Shown one piece after another: positions 1-7,753 of a stretch of 17,958 nucleotides of DNA (positions are counted from its first letter, which is position 1; every line of letters begins with the position of its first letter). The position numbers and the translations under genes were made by a program. Source of the stretch: Paludibacteraceae bacterium (lineage in GTDB: Bacteria; Bacteroidota; Bacteroidia; Bacteroidales; Paludibacteraceae); assembly GCA_017960065.1 (NCBI GenBank), contig JAGCZK010000172.1:1-17958 (forward strand). The letters run 5' to 3'. Under the pieces are notes generated by a model. It was not told where the DNA came from, searched no databases, and was given only the letters and a program-made list of their open reading frames with translations.

Positions 1-2723
1 ATCTGTTGCGAGTCGTAGTTGTAGCGGGCCTTGGCTTCGACCACATCGCCGAGCGGATAGGTGTTCAATCCAAAATCCTTGGCCGAAACGGTGGCGTTCA
101 ATATGGGCCGGTTGAGTACGTGTCCTAAGGCAACCCTTCCCGAAACCAGGCCCGTCAGTTTGACATCGGGCATGTAGAGCACTTCGCTCAGGTATTGCAG
201 GTCGATGTTGCGCATGCTGACGAGGATGATCTCCTTTTCGTTGTCCTTTTCGGCCTTTCCGCCGATGCGCAGGTATTGGTCCGAATTTTCGAAGGCCACG
301 TTTTTTACATACAAGTGGTCTTCGTCGTATTGGATGTTGCCTTGGTGGATGTTCCAGACCGAGTCGCTCAAAACGATTTTCGAAGGCTTGATTTCGCAGT
401 CGAGGTTGATGTGCTTGCTGTCGTCGGGGTGCGGCATAAACGACGTGTGCGTGTTGATCATGCCCGAAAAATGCTGCCCGATGGCGTTGTCGAACCCAAA
501 TCCGAAATCGAGCTGGTTGTTGCAGAGCTTGCCGCGGACAATCAGCTGCGTGGTGTCGAGGAAGGTTTCGAAATAGGTTTCGGCCGCCAGCCGCAAGGTG
601 TCGTCGTAGTTGTTGAGGTGAATGCGCAGGCTGTCCATGCTGCGTCGGCCCAGTTGGGTGCTTCCCAAGTCGATGAATCCGGAGTGGACGTTCAACTCGA
701 TCAGCCGGTTGTAGTCGTTGATGTAGGCGGTCAGATAGGTGGTGTCGTCCAGGCTGACGGGCAGTTCGAGCACGTCGGCCAGTTCGCTGATGGGAGTGAG
801 GGTAAGCTCGGTATGGAAATTGTTGGCCGGATCTTTGGTCTGACTGTTGAGCAGACGGGTGGCCGACAGCTTTTCGGCCAATTCGGCCTCGATGTTGGTG
901 GCTAAGGTGCTGAAGGCGTATTCGCCCGTCAGACGGCCGTAGAGCAGGTCCGAATCGATGCTGATCAGATCGACCCCGTCGTCGCCCGACTCGGCGGTCA
1001 CGTCGAAGTAGGGCAGTACGAATTGGCGGTCGCCGTTGCGCAGCATCAGCGAATCGACCGACACCAGCCCTTCGATGCTGTCGGGGTTGTAAACCACCAC
1101 GTCGGCCATCACATCGAGCGAAATGTCGAGGTTGGGGTAGGCTTCGGTCAGGTGCATCGGCTGCGGCCGGAAACTGTCGATGGCCGCTTGCAGGTGGCAG
1201 GTGGTGTACGCGTCTTGGAAACTGAGCTGGGTGGCGATGATAAACGCCCCGTTGGGGTCTTGAAATGTGAGCCCGGCGTCGAGGTCTTGCTCGTCGTAGG
1301 TGGCGTCCACCAGGATTTTTTGGTAATTGTACCCTCTGAATACCAACGAGTTGATTGTTCCGTTGAGCGAACCGGTCAGCGGATTTCCGGTCTCTTTCCC
1401 GCCTTTGACGGCAATGCTCATCTCCAGATTTTCGAGTTGGGTCTCCTTGCCGAGCAGCCGGTTGAGGTCGAATTGCGCCGTTCCGATTTTTCCGCTGAAG
1501 TTCAGGTTCTGAAAGTCGTTATACACGCTCAGCAGCAAGTCGGTTTTGATGATGCCGACCTGGGTGGTCAGCGTACCGTAGGCCACCAATTCCGAAAAGA
1601 ATCCGGAAAGGTTTCCGCGGAACGACAAATTGCCCATGTTGCGGACGGGGTCGGGCAGTACCACCGATTTGCCGGTGATGGTGCTGGCCAGCACCTCCAG
1701 CTCGTTTTTGCTGCACGACACGTTCGAAATGTCGGCCATGACGAAGGCTTCCGACGGGTTGTTGAGCCCGTAGATGCTGGCGTTGGTCGAGATTTTCAGC
1801 TTTTGTCCGTAACGGAGAAACAGGTTGTTGAGCCGCAGGTCGTTGTACGAACCGCTGGCCTGCACCGTCAGTTTGACGGGGCCTTCCAATTGGTTCAGGT
1901 TTTGCCAGAAGGGGGCCAGGTCCTGGCCGTAGAGCTCGGCGTTCTGCAGGTTGAAATTGAAGTAGCAATGCTCCTTGATGCGCTCCCACGACGACAGGTC
2001 CGCCAGCGTGTCGAAGCCGAGGCTGACGTCGCGCAGGGCCAGAAAACTCTTCGACATGTTCAAGTCGAGCGTTTTGAGGTCGAGGCTTTTGGGGGTCATC
2101 TGCGCGCTGAAATCCAACTGTTTGACTTTCCAGCCGCTGATTTCCTCGAAACGCAGGTTGTTGCAGATGACGGCGGCGCTGTCGATGTGGTAGTTGCCCG
2201 ACAATTCGCAACTCAGGTGCTCGATGCCGATATGTGCCGGGTCGAAGCCGCCCTGCCTCGGGCCGAGGTCGGTGCGGTCGATATAGACGGCGCACTCGTT
2301 CAGCCGGATGCGGTTGAGGTCGAACAGCATGTCGAGTTCGATCTTCTCCATGGCTCCGATGTGGTCAATCAGGTATTGCAGGTTGGTGTGTCCCTCGGCG
2401 TCGGTTTGCAGGTGGAAACGCAGCCCGTCGATGGTGAGTTCGTTGACAACCAGTTGTTTGTGAAAGAGCGGCCCGATTTCGATTTTGCAGTACAGCCCGT
2501 TGAGCGAAGCGACCGAATCGCCCTGCGGGTCAATCAGTTGGATGTCGGAAAAACGGATTTCGCGCAAAGGGGCGTAGCTGAATGACTGTATCCGGACCGT
2601 ACCGCCCAAGAGGGTGGTCAGCTGCTCTTCGGCCCGTTGGGTCACATAGTGCTGCACCGCCTTGTTGCTGAGCAATAACAGGGCGGTAATTGGAGTGGCA
2701 ATCACAATTACTGCCAGCACCAT
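1..2723 (-). CDS. tamB: TamB family translocation/assembly protein, C-terminal part off the left edge
   Basis: 907 codons read without a stop from ATG at 2723 down to the edge; I checked the register line by line. The protein opens with a hydrophobic inner-membrane anchor (residues 1-20, MVLAVIVIATPITALLLLSN), then a short helical stretch (AEEQLTTLLGG) and AsmA/TamB-like text (VRIQSFSY, IRFSDIQLID), followed by many short alternating hydrophobic/polar strands as in the periplasm-spanning TamB groove. TamB is known to bridge inner and outer membrane, helping outer-membrane protein insertion and phospholipid transport. Bacteroidales homologues are usually about 1,450-1,500 residues, so roughly the last third, with the DUF490 domain, lies outside. 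The frame stays open upstream of 2723 (…HKGIKKIYKII precedes the Met), but no ATG lies there and a -7 box at 2778-2771 would place the transcript start near 2765, which favours ATG 2723. A basic upstream segment from a non-ATG start is the alternative. It is divergent from tsaD. Family call is firm; the start is moderately sure. Confidence 0.88.
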   Translation of the reverse strand, partial: MVLAVIVIATPITALLLLSNKAVQHYVTQRAEEQLTTLLGGTVRIQSFSYAPLREIRFSDIQLIDPQGDSVASLNGLYCKIEIGPLFHKQLVVNELTIDGLRFHLQTDAEGHTNLQYLIDHIGAMEKIELDMLFDLNRIRLNECAVYIDRTDLGPRQGGFDPAHIGIEHLSCELSGNYHIDSAAVICNNLRFEEISGWKVKQLDFSAQMTPKSLDLKTLDLNMSKSFLALRDVSLGFDTLADLSSWERIKEHCYFNFNLQNAELYGQDLAPFWQNLNQLEGPVKLTVQASGSYNDLRLNNLFLRYGQKLKISTNASIYGLNNPSEAFVMADISNVSCSKNELEVLASTITGKSVVLPDPVRNMGNLSFRGNLSGFFSELVAYGTLTTQVGIIKTDLLLSVYNDFQNLNFSGKIGTAQFDLNRLLGKETQLENLEMSIAVKGGKETGNPLTGSLNGTINSLVFRGYNYQKILVDATYDEQDLDAGLTFQDPNGAFIIATQLSFQDAYTTCHLQAAIDSFRPQPMHLTEAYPNLDISLDVMADVVVYNPDSIEGLVSVDSLMLRNGDRQFVLPYFDVTAESGDDGVDLISIDSDLLYGRLTGEYAFSTLATNIEAELAEKLSATRLLNSQTKDPANNFHTELTLTPISELADVLELPVSLDDTTYLTAYINDYNRLIELNVHSGFIDLGSTQLGRRSMDSLRIHLNNYDDTLRLAAETYFETFLDTTQLIVRGKLCNNQLDFGFGFDNAIGQHFSGMINTHTSFMPHPDDSKHINLDCEIKPSKIVLSDSVWNIHQGNIQYDEDHLYVKNVAFENSDQYLRIGGKAEKDNEKEIILVSMRNIDLQYLSEVLYMPDVKLTGLVSGRVALGHVLNRPILNATVSAKDFGLNTYPLGDVVEAKARYNYDSQQ

Positions 2724-2746
2724 GATTATCTTATAAATTTTTTTAA

Positions 2747-2754
2747 TACCTTTG
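2747..2754 (+). promoter_or_regulatory. -7 box of the tsaD promoter
   Basis: TACCTTTG matches TAnnTTTG exactly and ends 41 nt before the tsaD ATG. No clear TTTG is present 19-21 nt upstream, where the sequence is already the start of tamB. Predicted transcript start is near 2760. The tract of T before it (2738-2744) makes the region AT-rich, as expected for a promoter. Confidence 0.55.
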
Positions 2755-2770
2755 TGCTTTAAAATCCAAG

Positions 2771-2778
2771 CAAAAGTA
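2771..2778 (-). promoter_or_regulatory. -7 box of the tamB promoter
   Basis: Read on the minus strand the bases are TACTTTTG, an exact match to the Bacteroides -7 consensus TAnnTTTG. It ends 47 nt before the tamB ATG at 2723. Nineteen nt upstream there is only TTCC in place of the TTTG-type -33 element, so the upstream half is weak. The box lies inside the transcribed leader of tsaD. Confidence 0.55.
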
Positions 2779-2795
2779 CGAATAAATCGGCATTT

Positions 2796-3839
2796 ATGGA
2801 AGCGGAGAATCAAAAAAAAACACCCGTGTACATTTTGGGAATCGAATCTTCGTGTGACGACACCTCTGCAGCCGTCTTGAAAGACGGGGTGCTGATGTCG
2901 AATGTCATCGCTTCGCAGGCCGTACACAGTGCCTACGGCGGGGTGGTCCCCGAACTGGCTTCGCGGGCGCACCAGCAGAATATCGTGCCTACGGTCAGCG
3001 AGGCCATCCGGCGTGCCGGCATCCGCAAAGAAGACTTGTCGGCCATCGCCTATACCCGCGGCCCGGGGCTGATCGGCTCATTGCTGGTGGGCAACTCCTT
3101 CACCAAGGGCCTGTCGATGGCGCTCGGCATTCCGATGATTGAAGTCAATCACTTGCAAGGGCATGTGTTGGCGCATTTCATCCAAGAGCCCGACGTCGAA
3201 AAGCGCGTGCCGCAGTTCCCGTATTTGTGTCTGCTGGTGTCGGGCGGCAATTCGCAGATTGTGCTCGTAAAGGCCTACAACGACATGCAAATCATTGGCC
3301 AAACCATTGATGACGCTGCCGGCGAAGCCTTCGACAAATGCGCCAAGGTGCTGGGTGGCCCGTATCCGGGCGGCCCCTATGTCGACAAGATGGCCCAAAA
3401 CGGTGATCCGAAAGCCTTTGAGTTTGCAAAACCGCATATCGACGGCTACAATTACAGCTTCAGCGGACTGAAAACGTCGTTCCTTTACTTGATTCGCGAC
3501 CAGCTCAAACTCGACCCTGACTTTATCGAAAAACGGCGTTGCGATTTGTGCGCTTCCATTCAGCGCACGGTCATCGAGGTGCTGATGCAGAAACTCAAGA
3601 AGGCGGTGGACGACACCGGCATCCGTTGTGTGGCGGTGGCCGGCGGAGTGTCGGCCAACAGCGGTTTGCGGCAGGCCTTTGCCGATTATGCCGCCAAATA
3701 CGGGTGGGAGATTTTTGTGCCGAAGATATCGTTTACGACCGACAATGCCGCCATGATTGCCATTACCGGTTATTTCAAATACCTCGACGGGGAGTTCGAC
3801 GACATCGCCTCCACGCCGTTCTCTAAAGTGGAACTTTGA
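2796..3839 (+). CDS. tsaD: tRNA N6-adenosine threonylcarbamoyltransferase TsaD
   Basis: 347 residues, the usual length. TsaD, with TsaB and TsaE, transfers the threonylcarbamoyl group to A37 of ANN-decoding tRNAs (t6A) in the cytoplasm. Visible motifs of the ASKHA/Kae1 fold: GIESSCDDT (15-23), GGVVPELASRAH (48-59), the metal-binding HLQGH (H119, H123), SGGNSQI (149-155; the form usual in Bacteroidota where others have SGGHTQ), DDAAGEAFDK (172-181), PGGP (191-194), YSFSGLKT (220-227), GGVSANS (283-289) and TTDNAAMIA with metal-binding D316. Start ATG 2796 adds about ten residues before the conserved ILGIESS; it is the only ATG there and follows the promoter by a normal distance. A run of nine A (2812-2820) falls in codons 6-9. 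First gene of a coupled plus-strand series; its TGA overlaps the ATG of the next gene by one base. Confidence 0.97.
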   Translation: MEAENQKKTPVYILGIESSCDDTSAAVLKDGVLMSNVIASQAVHSAYGGVVPELASRAHQQNIVPTVSEAIRRAGIRKEDLSAIAYTRGPGLIGSLLVGNSFTKGLSMALGIPMIEVNHLQGHVLAHFIQEPDVEKRVPQFPYLCLLVSGGNSQIVLVKAYNDMQIIGQTIDDAAGEAFDKCAKVLGGPYPGGPYVDKMAQNGDPKAFEFAKPHIDGYNYSFSGLKTSFLYLIRDQLKLDPDFIEKRRCDLCASIQRTVIEVLMQKLKKAVDDTGIRCVAVAGGVSANSGLRQAFADYAAKYGWEIFVPKISFTTDNAAMIAITGYFKYLDGEFDDIASTPFSKVEL

Positions 3840-4405
3840 TGCGCAAGCCCCTGTTTTCTTCGCCCGCGTTGCGCGACAGCCTGATTTTCGCCGCCTGTGT
3901 GATTGGCGTGCACCTGTTGTGGAAGTTGCTCTTGCGGCCCGTTGCCGGGTCTGGCGACGCACAGGTGTTGCTGCTGTCGTCGTACAACGTCACACCGTTT
4001 TTCGACTGGTGGTGCCGCTGGCAGGCGTCGGTTTCGGCCTGGCTGGTGCACCTGTTCGAGCCGGTGGTGCGCGACGGATGTACGCTCTACGGAGGCTCGG
4101 GGCCGCTCAACCGCATTACGGTGGTGTGGAGCTGTACCGGCATCAAGCAGGTCCTGATGCTGTTGCCGGCCCTGTTGTTTGCCCATGGCCCGTGGCTGCG
4201 CAAAGCCTGGTACATTCCGGCGGCCCTGTCGGCCTGCTTTTTGTTCAACTGCCTGCGAATCGCCCTGATTGCGGGGTGGTCGTTTGTCAATTTCGACTGT
4301 TTCCCTTATTTGCATCAAGGGATGAAATATGTGTTCTATCTCCTGCTGTTTGCCTTGTGGCTCTTGTGGGAAGAAAAACTGGCGTATGAAAAACCTGCTG
4401 ATTGA
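3839..4405 (+). CDS. Exosortase/archaeosortase-family membrane transpeptidase
   Basis: 188 residues, almost all hydrophobic: membrane segments near 12-33, 62-75, 93-116, 124-147 and 162-177. The three residues that define the exosortase/archaeosortase active site are present in the right order and setting: Cys99 in WSCTGIKQ, Arg140 in FNCLRIA, and His159 in PYLHQGMKY. Family members are membrane cysteine transpeptidases/proteases that cut C-terminal sorting tails (motif, membrane helix, basic end) and may hand the protein to an extracellular polymer. The ATG at 3839 overlaps the tsaD stop (TGATG); a TTG three bases earlier is also possible but less likely. The last 20 nt overlap coaX. No protein in this window shows a matching C-terminal sorting tail, so its substrate is elsewhere. 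The subfamily (XrtF-like or another Bacteroidota type) cannot be fixed by eye. Confidence 0.85.
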   Translation: MRKPLFSSPALRDSLIFAACVIGVHLLWKLLLRPVAGSGDAQVLLLSSYNVTPFFDWWCRWQASVSAWLVHLFEPVVRDGCTLYGGSGPLNRITVVWSCTGIKQVLMLLPALLFAHGPWLRKAWYIPAALSACFLFNCLRIALIAGWSFVNFDCFPYLHQGMKYVFYLLLFALWLLWEEKLAYEKPAD

Positions 4406-5105
4406 TTTGGGCAATACCCGGGCCAAGGCCTGTGAAGAACAAGGCGGAGCGTTTTACGACGAGTTCAACGAAGCCTCGGCCGAAGCGTTGCTGGCGGCCT
4501 TGCAGGCGACCGGCCGCCGCTACGGCAAGTGCCTGGTGTGCTCGGTGACCGACGAGTCGCCAATCCTGCCCGGCCTCCGGCAGTTGGCCGGCGAGGTGCA
4601 GGTGCTGTCCGCGCAAACGCCCCTGCCTGTCCGGCTGGGCTACGAAAGCCCGGCAACCTTGGGCCCCGACCGCATCGCCGCGGTGGTGGGCGCCTGGTCG
4701 CTGCAACCCGGCCGGCCGGCGCTGGTAATCGACTTGGGGACGGCCGTGACCTACGACCTGATCGACGCCAACGGCGTATATCTGGGCGGCAACATCGCTC
4801 CGGGCGTCCGGCTTCGCCTCGAAGCGCTGCACGAAAAAACCGGCCGGTTGCCATTGGTGACCGCAGCCCCTGCGCAACGGTTGGTGGCCACAACCACTTC
4901 CGAAGCGATTTTGAACGGGGTGATGCAGGGAATCCGTTTCGAAATAGAGGGTTATCGGCGCGCTTTGTCGAAAAAATATCCCTCAATTTTGACTTTTTTA
5001 ACGGGAGGAGACGCAAAATTCTTTGAAATCCCCGCAAAAAGTGGCATCTTTGTAGTCCCGAATCTGACCTTGGTCGGAATGAGTTGTATTATAAATCGCT
5101 GTTGA
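4386..5105 (+). CDS. coaX: Type III pantothenate kinase CoaX
   Basis: 239 residues, normal for type III enzymes (about 240-260). It phosphorylates pantothenate, the first step of coenzyme A synthesis; type III kinases are not inhibited by CoA and belong to the ASKHA fold. Motifs: IDLGNTRAKA (6-15, first phosphate loop), LGPDR (92-96, catalytic D95), IDLGTAVTYD (115-124, second phosphate loop), GGNIAPGV (134-141) and TGGDA (206-210, adenosine region). The open frame extends back to 4329, but ATG 4386 gives the family's N-terminus MKNLLIDLGNTR directly and is taken as the start; it overlaps the exosortase end by 20 nt. The stop TGA shares one base with the ATG of the next gene. A promoter for that next gene appears to lie inside the last codons of coaX. 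Confidence 0.95.
   Translation: MKNLLIDLGNTRAKACEEQGGAFYDEFNEASAEALLAALQATGRRYGKCLVCSVTDESPILPGLRQLAGEVQVLSAQTPLPVRLGYESPATLGPDRIAAVVGAWSLQPGRPALVIDLGTAVTYDLIDANGVYLGGNIAPGVRLRLEALHEKTGRLPLVTAAPAQRLVATTTSEAILNGVMQGIRFEIEGYRRALSKKYPSILTFLTGGDAKFFEIPAKSGIFVVPNLTLVGMSCIINRC
5023..5053 (+). promoter_or_regulatory. Candidate internal promoter within coaX, for the downstream outer-membrane protein gene
   Basis: TTTG (5023-5026), 19 nt gap, then CATCTTTG (5046-5053). The spacing and upstream element fit the Bacteroides -33/-7 arrangement better than any other promoter in the window; the -7 box has one mismatch (C for the first T of TAnnTTTG). The box ends 51 nt before ATG 5105, in line with the 41-50 nt seen at the other starts. 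Confidence 0.45.
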
Positions 5106-6352
5106 TGTCGAGAAAGACCCTTGTATTCTTGAGTTTTATGCTGTTGGGTGTGCTCTGCGCACAAGCCCAGCGTACCTTGATGTCGCCCTATTCGCGTTAC
5201 GGCTACGGCATTTTGGAGTCGGCTTCGATGGGAGGCGCTCAGGCAATGGGCGGGTTGGGCTACGGCCTGTATTCCGGCAAATACATCAACCAGATGAACC
5301 CGGCCGCCTATTCGGCCGTGGACAGCCTCACCTTTATGATGGAACTGGGCGTTTCGGGCGGAGTCCAAACCCTGACAGTGGGGCAGGCCCGTTCCAACCA
5401 GTTCAACGGCAGCCTCGACTATGTGGCGTTTCAGTTTCCGCTGGCCAAGTGGGCGGGCATGAGTTTCGGCCTGTCGCCCTACAGCTCGGTGGGGTACGAA
5501 TATTCCACTTCCGAGCGCCAGGCGGTTTACCGCCAGAACGACAGTGTGCGTGTGCAGCAAGCGTTCGACGGCGAGGGCGGCCTGTCGCAGGTTGACCTGG
5601 GCGTGTCGTTCGACATCGCTGACCGGTTGGCCCTGGGTGTGAACGCCCGCTATTTCTTTGGCAAAATCGCCCATTCCCGTACGGTGACCTTCCCCGATGA
5701 GGTGCTGTACGTCAATACCGACCAGACAACCCGCTTCAATGTCAATGCCTTTGCCTGCGACCTGGGCGTGCAATACCATCAGCCCATCGCCCAGAAAGAC
5801 CAGCTGACCTTGGGTCTGGCGTATGCCTTTAAACTTCCGATGAAAGTGACGGGTCAAACCACTACAATCACCAATGACACCCTCTACAGCGAGCCTGTCG
5901 GGCAATGTGATTTTCCGCAGACCATCGGGGTGGGGGCGTCTTATCATTGGAGAGAGCGCGTTCTTTTGGGAGTTGATGTTTCGTGGCAGCAGTTTTCGGC
6001 TGCGCGCTATCTGGGTCAGACCCAAGTTTTGCGCGACCGCATTGCCGTAGCCTTTGGCGGTGAGTATGTGCACCATTACGGGTCTAAAAAATACCACGAG
6101 AACATGCGTTTCAGGTTGGGCGCCAATTACGCCGGTTCGTATGTCGATGTACGGCAGAGCCCTTACCGCGAGTTTGCGGTGACCATGGGAGTCGGTTTCC
6201 CGATTCCGAATTCCAGAACGATTCTCAACTTCCGTTTCGAGTACGGACGCCGTGCGACACTGGTTGCCGGAGACCTGTCGGAAGACCGGTTTGAGTTCGG
6301 ATTGGGCGTTTCTCTGAATGAAATGTGGTTTATGAAACGAAAAATTAAGTAA
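5105..6352 (+). CDS. FadL/OmpP1-like outer-membrane beta-barrel protein
   Basis: 415 residues from ATG 5105, which overlaps the coaX stop (TGATG) and gives a clean signal peptide: basic MSRK, a hydrophobic core LVFLSFMLLGVL, and cleavage after CAQA (about residue 22). The frame also opens at 5084, but that would put residues in front of the signal peptide. The mature start has SPYSRYGYGI, a glycine-rich MGGAQAMGGLGYG, then QMNPAAYSAVDSLTF, resembling the NPA region after the N-terminal hatch of FadL/OmpP1 transporters. The rest is a run of alternating amphipathic strands (LGVNARYFFGK, LTLGLAYAFKLPM, FRFEYGRR) typical of a barrel, and the end is FGLGVSLNEMWFMKRKIK. FadL proteins carry hydrophobic compounds across the outer membrane; the substrate here is unknown. 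Membership of a Bacteroidota-specific subgroup is an inference. No second C-terminal domain or sorting tail. Confidence 0.72.
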   Translation: MSRKTLVFLSFMLLGVLCAQAQRTLMSPYSRYGYGILESASMGGAQAMGGLGYGLYSGKYINQMNPAAYSAVDSLTFMMELGVSGGVQTLTVGQARSNQFNGSLDYVAFQFPLAKWAGMSFGLSPYSSVGYEYSTSERQAVYRQNDSVRVQQAFDGEGGLSQVDLGVSFDIADRLALGVNARYFFGKIAHSRTVTFPDEVLYVNTDQTTRFNVNAFACDLGVQYHQPIAQKDQLTLGLAYAFKLPMKVTGQTTTITNDTLYSEPVGQCDFPQTIGVGASYHWRERVLLGVDVSWQQFSAARYLGQTQVLRDRIAVAFGGEYVHHYGSKKYHENMRFRLGANYAGSYVDVRQSPYREFAVTMGVGFPIPNSRTILNFRFEYGRRATLVAGDLSEDRFEFGLGVSLNEMWFMKRKIK

Positions 6353-6357
6353 ATTTG
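6350..6357 (+). promoter_or_regulatory. -7 box of the TPR-lptC-corC promoter
   Basis: TAAATTTG matches TAnnTTTG exactly and overlaps the stop codon of the outer-membrane protein gene (TAA 6350-6352). It ends 46 nt before ATG 6404. No convincing -33 TTTG is seen. No intrinsic terminator precedes it, so read-through from upstream is also likely. Confidence 0.5.
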
Positions 6358-6403
6358 CAGAGCAAATACAAAAACGAGTATCAATCAACTAAAAGTAAGG
6401 CTT

Positions 6404-7753
6404 ATGAAAAAGATGGTTTTCCTCTTGGGAATTACGCTGTTTGGCACGCAATTTGCGTTCGCTGCGACAGGTTTGGCGGAAGGTAGCAAATACGGTTCCG
6501 GAGAAGACAGCATCCGCTGCCTCGAAAATTTGAGTCTTTACACCCAATACTATAAGATTAAAGACTATAGTTCGGCATTCGAACACTGGAAACTGGTGTA
6601 TGCAGAGTGCCCCATGGCGGGTGGCCGTTCGTTGTATGCCAACGGTGCGTTTCTGATCGCCAACCGGCTGGTGGCCGAGCAAGACCCTGCCAAGAAGCAG
6701 GAAATCTTCAACGAACTGATGGCTTGCTACGACAAGCGTATCCAGTATTTCGGCAACGACAAGAAATATCCGACCGAATGGATTTTGGGTCGCAAAGCCG
6801 TTGATTATCTGAAATATACCACCGACAACAAGGCCTACGAGGTCGTATTGCCCTGGTTGCAGAAGAGCATCGAGTACGGTCAGGAAATGACCGATGCCGA
6901 GGTGATGAACGCCTACTTCCTGCAACTCGAAAAACAATACCAGTCGGATAAGGCCAAATACGGCGAAGGATTCCTGAACGAGTACCTGCGCGTGGGCGAA
7001 TGGGCCGACAAGCGTATTGCCGCCAACGACAAGTATTCGGAAGCTTTCAAACAAGTGCGCAACAACATGGACGTGGTGTTTGTGGCCAGTGGGGCAGCCG
7101 ATTGCGAGGTCTTGAACCAGGTGTTCGGCCCCAAAGTCGAAGTCGAAAAGGAAAACGCCCAGGCCTTGTCCAAGATGATCAAGTTGTTCCGCAAGGCCAA
7201 ATGCCAGGAGTCGGAAGTGTATTTCCAAGCCTCGATTTACGCCCACAAGCTGAATCCGACGGCCGAAACCGCTGCCGGTTGCGCCTACCAGTCGGTGAAG
7301 AAAAAAGAGTATGCCAATGCCATCGCCCTGTTCGAAGAAGCCATCAACTTGAGCGAAACGGATGATGACAAGTACGAATACGCCTACCGCATGGCCATCC
7401 TTTACCAGATGCAGGGCAACTATTCAGCTGCACGCAACTCCGCCAAACGCGCGCTCGGTTTCGAGCCCAATCACGGCGAACCGTACATCCTGATTGCCCA
7501 GCTGTATGCCGACAGCAAAATCTACCCCGACGACGCCATCCTGTCGAAGACGGTGTTCTGGGCGGCTGTTGACAAACTGGAAAAGGCCAAGAGTGTGGAT
7601 CCGGCTTGTGCCGAACGCGCCCAGTCGTTGATCAATTCGTATAAGAAACATTTCCCGACCAAGGAAGACGTGTTCTTCAAACCGGAACTGAAACCCGGAG
7701 CCCCCTTCCTGGTGGGTGGTTGGATTGGCGAGTCGGTGATTTGTCGTGACTGA
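6404..7753 (+). CDS. Secreted tetratricopeptide-repeat protein
   Basis: 449 residues. Signal peptide MKKMVFLLGITLFGTQFAFA with cleavage near residue 20-21, so periplasmic or outer-membrane-associated. Helical repeats of TPR type follow: an N-terminal pair around LYTQYYKIKDYSSAFEHW (45-62) and a clear C-terminal set, AYQSVKKKEYANAIALFEEA, then YRMAILYQMQGNYSAARNSA and a third beginning HGEPYILIAQLY (about 295-370). The repeats are separated by a charged helical middle region with two cysteines. The tail after the last repeat is short and unusual: PFLVGGWIGESVICRD. It is followed by lptC with an 8-nt overlap, which points to a role linked to outer-membrane or LPS assembly, but no enzyme motif is visible and function is unassigned. 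Such TPR proteins often act as scaffolds. It is too short on hydrophobicity at its end to be an exosortase substrate. Confidence 0.8.
   Translation: MKKMVFLLGITLFGTQFAFAATGLAEGSKYGSGEDSIRCLENLSLYTQYYKIKDYSSAFEHWKLVYAECPMAGGRSLYANGAFLIANRLVAEQDPAKKQEIFNELMACYDKRIQYFGNDKKYPTEWILGRKAVDYLKYTTDNKAYEVVLPWLQKSIEYGQEMTDAEVMNAYFLQLEKQYQSDKAKYGEGFLNEYLRVGEWADKRIAANDKYSEAFKQVRNNMDVVFVASGAADCEVLNQVFGPKVEVEKENAQALSKMIKLFRKAKCQESEVYFQASIYAHKLNPTAETAAGCAYQSVKKKEYANAIALFEEAINLSETDDDKYEYAYRMAILYQMQGNYSAARNSAKRALGFEPNHGEPYILIAQLYADSKIYPDDAILSKTVFWAAVDKLEKAKSVDPACAERAQSLINSYKKHFPTKEDVFFKPELKPGAPFLVGGWIGESVICRD

Noticed and set aside
1519..2295. Minus-strand frame inside tamB in another register, possible frameshift
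   Set aside because: The tamB register is open without interruption from 2723 to 1; the alternative product is R/P/Q-rich and low in structure.
195..2585. Long plus-strand open frames (195-905, 1023-2585) opposite tamB
   Set aside because: They are in exact antisense codon register with the tamB frame, are unusually rich in V, Q and D, and show no domain. They stay open because tamB avoids Leu/Ser codons that read as stops on the other strand.
3373..3400. TsaD motif variant SGGNSQ in place of SGGHTQ as a possible loss of function
   Set aside because: This form is usual for Bacteroidota TsaD as far as I recall, and the metal ligands H119, H123 and D316 are intact.
4329..4385. Extended coaX start at 4329
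   Set aside because: It would add residues before the phosphate loop that family members lack, deep within the exosortase gene; ATG 4386 fits.
4952..6388. 478-residue minus-strand frame opposite the FadL-like gene
   Set aside because: Antisense shadow; the plus strand has a signal peptide, barrel pattern and tight coupling to coaX.
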